Assembly (NCBI GenBank): GCA_903873945.1
Contig: CAIQQM010000204.1
Span: 1 to 33,405, forward strand
DNA length: 33,405 bases
Source of the DNA: an uncultured Verrucomicrobiota bacterium
Lineage (GTDB): Bacteria > Verrucomicrobiota > Verrucomicrobiia > Limisphaerales > UBA8199
Direction: 5' to 3'
Of this stretch, positions 30,777 to 33,405 are shown piece after piece. A program made the translations under genes and the position numbers. The notes under the pieces are model-generated. The model ran no database searches, was not told the origin of the DNA, and was given only the letters and a program-made list of their open reading frames with translations. The stretch's first letter is position 1. Each line of letters starts with the position of its first letter.

Positions 30777-32144
30777 CTACTTCTGGTTTTGTGCCATGAG
30801 CCGGGCCAGGAGCAAGGCTATCTCCATGGCCTGTTCGTAATTAAGGCGGGGATCCAAAAAGGTTCTGTAGTCGCGAGTCAAATCAGCCTCGGTTACTCCG
30901 CTGGCGCCGCCGATGCATTCAGTGACGTTGTCTCCCGTCAGTTCAATGTGCACCCCGCCGAGATGGGCGCCGCGGTCCTTAAGAATGCGATAGGAAGCCT
31001 CCAACTCGAAGAGGATATTGTCGAAGCGCCGGGTTTTGATGTGGTTCTTCGTGGTTTCGGTATTGCCATGCATTGGGTCGCAACACCAGAGGATATGTTT
31101 GCCGTGGCTTCGTAAGGCATCCACCAGCGGGGGGAGGCATTTTTCAACCTGGCGGGCGCCGAAGCGATGGATGAATGTAAGACGCCCCGGTTCATTCTGG
31201 GGGTTGAGGGTTTCAACCAGCGCCAACGCGTCAGCGGGCGTCAGAGTCGGGCCAATCTTGACACCGATAGGGTTGGCAATGCCGCGGAAGAATTCGACAT
31301 GCGCGCCATTCAGGGCGCGGGTACGTTCGCCGATCCAGGGGAAATGGGTGGAAAGGTTATACCACCCGGGACGCCGCGGCACCTGGCGGGTCTGGGCCTG
31401 CTCGTAGTAAAGGTGCAACCCTTCGTGGCTGGTGAAGAAGTCCACCCGGTTGATGTCGGCCGCAACCGCTCCGGCGAGCGTTTCCATGAAACGCAGGGAT
31501 TCGCCGATGCTTTCCACCATGCGTGTGTAGTCGGCGGCATGGGGCGAATTGTCCACAAAGCCGAGCTCCCAATATTCCGGATGGTGCAAGTCGGCGAAAC
31601 CGCCGTCGATGAGGGAGCGGATGAAGTTGATGGTCAAGCCGGAACGCTCATAGGCCCGCAGTAACAGGGACGGGTCCGGTGTGCGCTCGGCGAGGGTAAA
31701 ACCGGGGCGGTTGATCATGTCGCCGCGATACGAGGGCAGAGAAACGCCGTTGCGCGTTTCCGCTGCCTCGGAGCGGGGTTTGGCGTACTGGCCGGCAAAA
31801 CGGCCGACGCGGATCACCCGCTTCTTGCCCCCCTGTACCAGCACAAGGCTCATCTGCAGAAGAATTTTCAGTTTGCTGGCGATGGCCGAGGATTCGCAGT
31901 CTTCGAAGTTTTCCGAGCAGTCGCCTCCCTGCAGCAGGAAGCGTTCGCCGCGTGTGGCCTCGGCGAGTTGATGTTTCAGGTTCTCGATTTCCCAACTGGT
32001 GACCAGGGGCGGAAGTTTGGCGAGTTGCTGCAAAGTCGCCGGTAGATCGTTCGGCACCGGATAAACTGGTTGCTGGGCGGCGGGCTTTGCCTGCCAGGAA
32101 GTCGGCGACCAGCCGGCAACATCGGTTTTTGGTTCAGGAGGCAT
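30777..32144 (-). CDS. Class II 3-deoxy-D-arabino-heptulosonate-7-phosphate synthase
   Basis: A 455-residue class II (plant/mycobacterial type) DAHP synthase, which condenses phosphoenolpyruvate and erythrose-4-phosphate in the first step of the shikimate pathway. Diagnostic motifs are GWSPTSWQ, the metal-binding cysteine in LLQGGDCSENF (Cys76), VIRVGRFAGQYAKPRS, FFTSHEGLHLYYEQA, NPIGVKIGPTLTP, the metal-ligand histidine in LWCCDPMHGNT, and GVHIELTGDNVTECIGG. No allosteric domain is added. ATG 32144 is in a good position. It lies 74 bases after sufS on the same strand, possibly co-transcribed, though the products are metabolically unrelated. Confidence 0.96.
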   Translation of the reverse strand: MPPEPKTDVAGWSPTSWQAKPAAQQPVYPVPNDLPATLQQLAKLPPLVTSWEIENLKHQLAEATRGERFLLQGGDCSENFEDCESSAIASKLKILLQMSLVLVQGGKKRVIRVGRFAGQYAKPRSEAAETRNGVSLPSYRGDMINRPGFTLAERTPDPSLLLRAYERSGLTINFIRSLIDGGFADLHHPEYWELGFVDNSPHAADYTRMVESIGESLRFMETLAGAVAADINRVDFFTSHEGLHLYYEQAQTRQVPRRPGWYNLSTHFPWIGERTRALNGAHVEFFRGIANPIGVKIGPTLTPADALALVETLNPQNEPGRLTFIHRFGARQVEKCLPPLVDALRSHGKHILWCCDPMHGNTETTKNHIKTRRFDNILFELEASYRILKDRGAHLGGVHIELTGDNVTECIGGASGVTEADLTRDYRTFLDPRLNYEQAMEIALLLARLMAQNQK

Positions 32145-32218
32145 CTGTGCGGCTAACAGCCTTGGTTATTTTTCGCCGAAAGTAAAGACAGCATGTGGCG
32201 CCATCAAATTGCGCGCGG

Positions 32219-33405
32219 TCAGCCGCCAAAAAAGTTCTGGATTTCAGCCAGAACTTCTGCAAAACAATCGATCTCGGCCGTGGTGTTGTAAAAATAGAAA
32301 CTGGCGCGCGCGGTGGATTCGACACCCAGTTTGCGCATGAGCGGCTGGTTGCAGTGGTGTCCCCCGCGCAGGGCAACGCCTCGCTGGTCGGCAACCGTTA
32401 CCACGTCGTGAGCGTGCACATCTTTTAGAAGGAAGCTGACCAAACCCGCGCGCCCGATGTGCGGCCCGAAAAGCCTGATGCCTCCCTTGAGCCGGGAAAC
32501 CTTTGCGTAGGCATAGGCGCCCAGTTCCTGGTCGTGCGCCGCGATGTTATGCCGCCCGATCCCGTCGATGTAATCCATCGCCGCGTGCAGGCCAATGGCG
32601 CCGGAGATGTCAGGCGTGCCGGCTTCGAACTTGTGCGGGGCGTGTTTCCAGGTGCTTTGCTGAAGATCGACGTTCAGGATCATTTCGCCGCCGCCCTGAT
32701 AGGGAGGCATTTTTTCAAGCGTTTCCTGGCGGCCGTACAGAACCCCGATGCCTGTCGGGCCGCACATTTTGTGGCCGGAAAAAGCGAGGAAATCGCACCC
32801 AATCTCCTGAACATCAAGCGGTCGATGGCCGGCGCTCTGGGCGGCATCCACGAGAGTTGTAATGCCCAGGCTGCGGGCCCGGGCGCAGAGCTCGGAAACA
32901 GGATTGATTGTGCCGAGGGAATTCGAGATGTGGGTCATCGCGAAAAGCTTCGTTCCCTCGGTCAGCCATTGGTCGAAGTGGCTCAAATCCAGCAAACCGA
33001 TATCGCCGGTGACAGGCAAATAAACGAGCTTTGCGCCCGCGCGTTCGGCCAGCAACTGCCACGGAACGATGTTGCTATGATGCTCCATCTCCGTGAGCAG
33101 GATCCGGTCGCCTGCTTTGACGTTCTTGGAACCCCAGGCCTGAGCGACGAGGTTGATGCTCTCCGTGGTCCCCCGGGTGAAGATGATTTCCTGGGCGCTG
33201 CGGGCGTTGATGAACGCGGCGGTGCGGGCCCGGGCGGCTTCGAAGGCGGCGGTGGCGCGGTTGCTCAGTTCGTGGATGCCCCGGTGAACATTGGCGTTGT
33301 CGCGTTCATAGTAACGGCGCAAGGCGTCGAGCACCGCGCGCGGTTTCTGGGTCGTGGCGGCGTTGTCGAAATAAATAAGCGGCTGGCCGTGCACTTCCTG
33401 GTCAA
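32219..33405 (-). CDS. sufS: Cysteine desulfurase SufS (start outside window)
   Basis: SufS is a PLP enzyme that takes sulfur from cysteine for Fe-S cluster assembly. The frame stays open to the window end: the codons before the GTG at 33394 read DQE, matching the usual family sequence ahead of VHGQPLIYFDNAATTQKP, so GTG is an internal valine and the start lies beyond 33405. The PLP lysine is in DFLAFSGHKMCGPTGIG, the His/Asp cofactor contacts are in MEHHSNIVPW and TTLVDAAQSAGHRP, and the persulfide cysteine is in GVALRGGHHCNQPLM. Other suf genes would be expected just beyond the right edge. It is followed on the same strand by the DAHP synthase gene. Confidence 0.95.
   Translation of the reverse strand, partial: DQEVHGQPLIYFDNAATTQKPRAVLDALRRYYERDNANVHRGIHELSNRATAAFEAARARTAAFINARSAQEIIFTRGTTESINLVAQAWGSKNVKAGDRILLTEMEHHSNIVPWQLLAERAGAKLVYLPVTGDIGLLDLSHFDQWLTEGTKLFAMTHISNSLGTINPVSELCARARSLGITTLVDAAQSAGHRPLDVQEIGCDFLAFSGHKMCGPTGIGVLYGRQETLEKMPPYQGGGEMILNVDLQQSTWKHAPHKFEAGTPDISGAIGLHAAMDYIDGIGRHNIAAHDQELGAYAYAKVSRLKGGIRLFGPHIGRAGLVSFLLKDVHAHDVVTVADQRGVALRGGHHCNQPLMRKLGVESTARASFYFYNTTAEIDCFAEVLAEIQNFFGG

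Noticed and set aside
33392-33394. GTG 33394 as the sufS start codon
   Set aside because: The frame stays open upstream and the codons before it match the conserved SufS N terminus, so the gene continues past the window edge.

Overview
The window looks like a chromosomal segment of a Gram-negative, free-living bacterium, most plausibly a Verrucomicrobiota member of the Pedosphaera/Limisphaerales type. This is inference. It rests on the moderately high GC, the TPR-rich GT-C-like membrane proteins, an SGNH-hydrolase/TPR protein, a class II DAHP synthase, an outer-membrane beta-barrel protein, and many short dispersed palindromes and "CTGTGGCTAAA"-type repeats between genes. No 16S rRNA, phage, transposase, plasmid or CRISPR locus is visible.

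Layout. (1) 1-7.4 kb is the accessory part. It holds the 3' end of a membrane-TPR gene, an 82-codon chimeric remnant of a second such gene, a secreted histidine phosphatase, an intact 702-aa membrane-TPR protein, and a hemerythrin-like gene lying between two 52-bp imperfect direct repeats. A roughly 1.4-kb gene-free interval follows, with dispersed repeats and short tandem arrays of 10- and 11-bp period. (2) 7.4-13.3 kb is a plus-strand run of housekeeping genes: a GmhB-like HAD phosphatase, glmS, hemL, ruvX, truA and trmL. (3) 13.3-18.6 kb holds a PTS IIA(Ntr)-like protein (minus), trigger factor (plus), then mutL and a cyclic-nucleotide-binding histidine kinase (minus), and tRNA-His(GTG). 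(4) 19-20.5 kb is a translationally coupled pair of unrecognised single-pass membrane proteins. (5) 20.6-24.8 kb holds a Nudix hydrolase and a secreted cyclophilin (minus), then an outer-membrane beta-barrel protein, a Spy/CpxP-like envelope protein, a possible 32-aa membrane peptide and a stand-alone CoaB-type domain (plus). (6) 24.8-33.4 kb holds dusB (minus), the plus-strand cluster Cys4 protein-rnc-btpA, and the minus-strand genes for a TPR/SGNH protein, class II DAHP synthase and SufS (cut by the window end).

How the genes relate. Most of the window is core metabolism and information processing: amino-sugar and possibly heptose supply (glmS, gmhB-like), tetrapyrrole (hemL), aromatic amino acids (DAHPS), Fe-S clusters (sufS), tRNA modification (truA, trmL, dusB), RNA processing (rnc), DNA repair (ruvX, mutL) and folding (tig, cyclophilin, Spy-like). 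Several pairs share one-base TAATG stop/start overlaps (hemL-ruvX, the membrane pair, rnc-btpA), which indicates translational coupling.

I did not find a clear defence or mobile system. The most unusual signals are the repeat-built interval at 6.0-7.4 kb with its helically phased arrays, the rearranged TPR/hemerythrin locus, the coupled membrane pair at 19-20.5 kb, and the conserved-looking Cys4-rnc-btpA arrangement.
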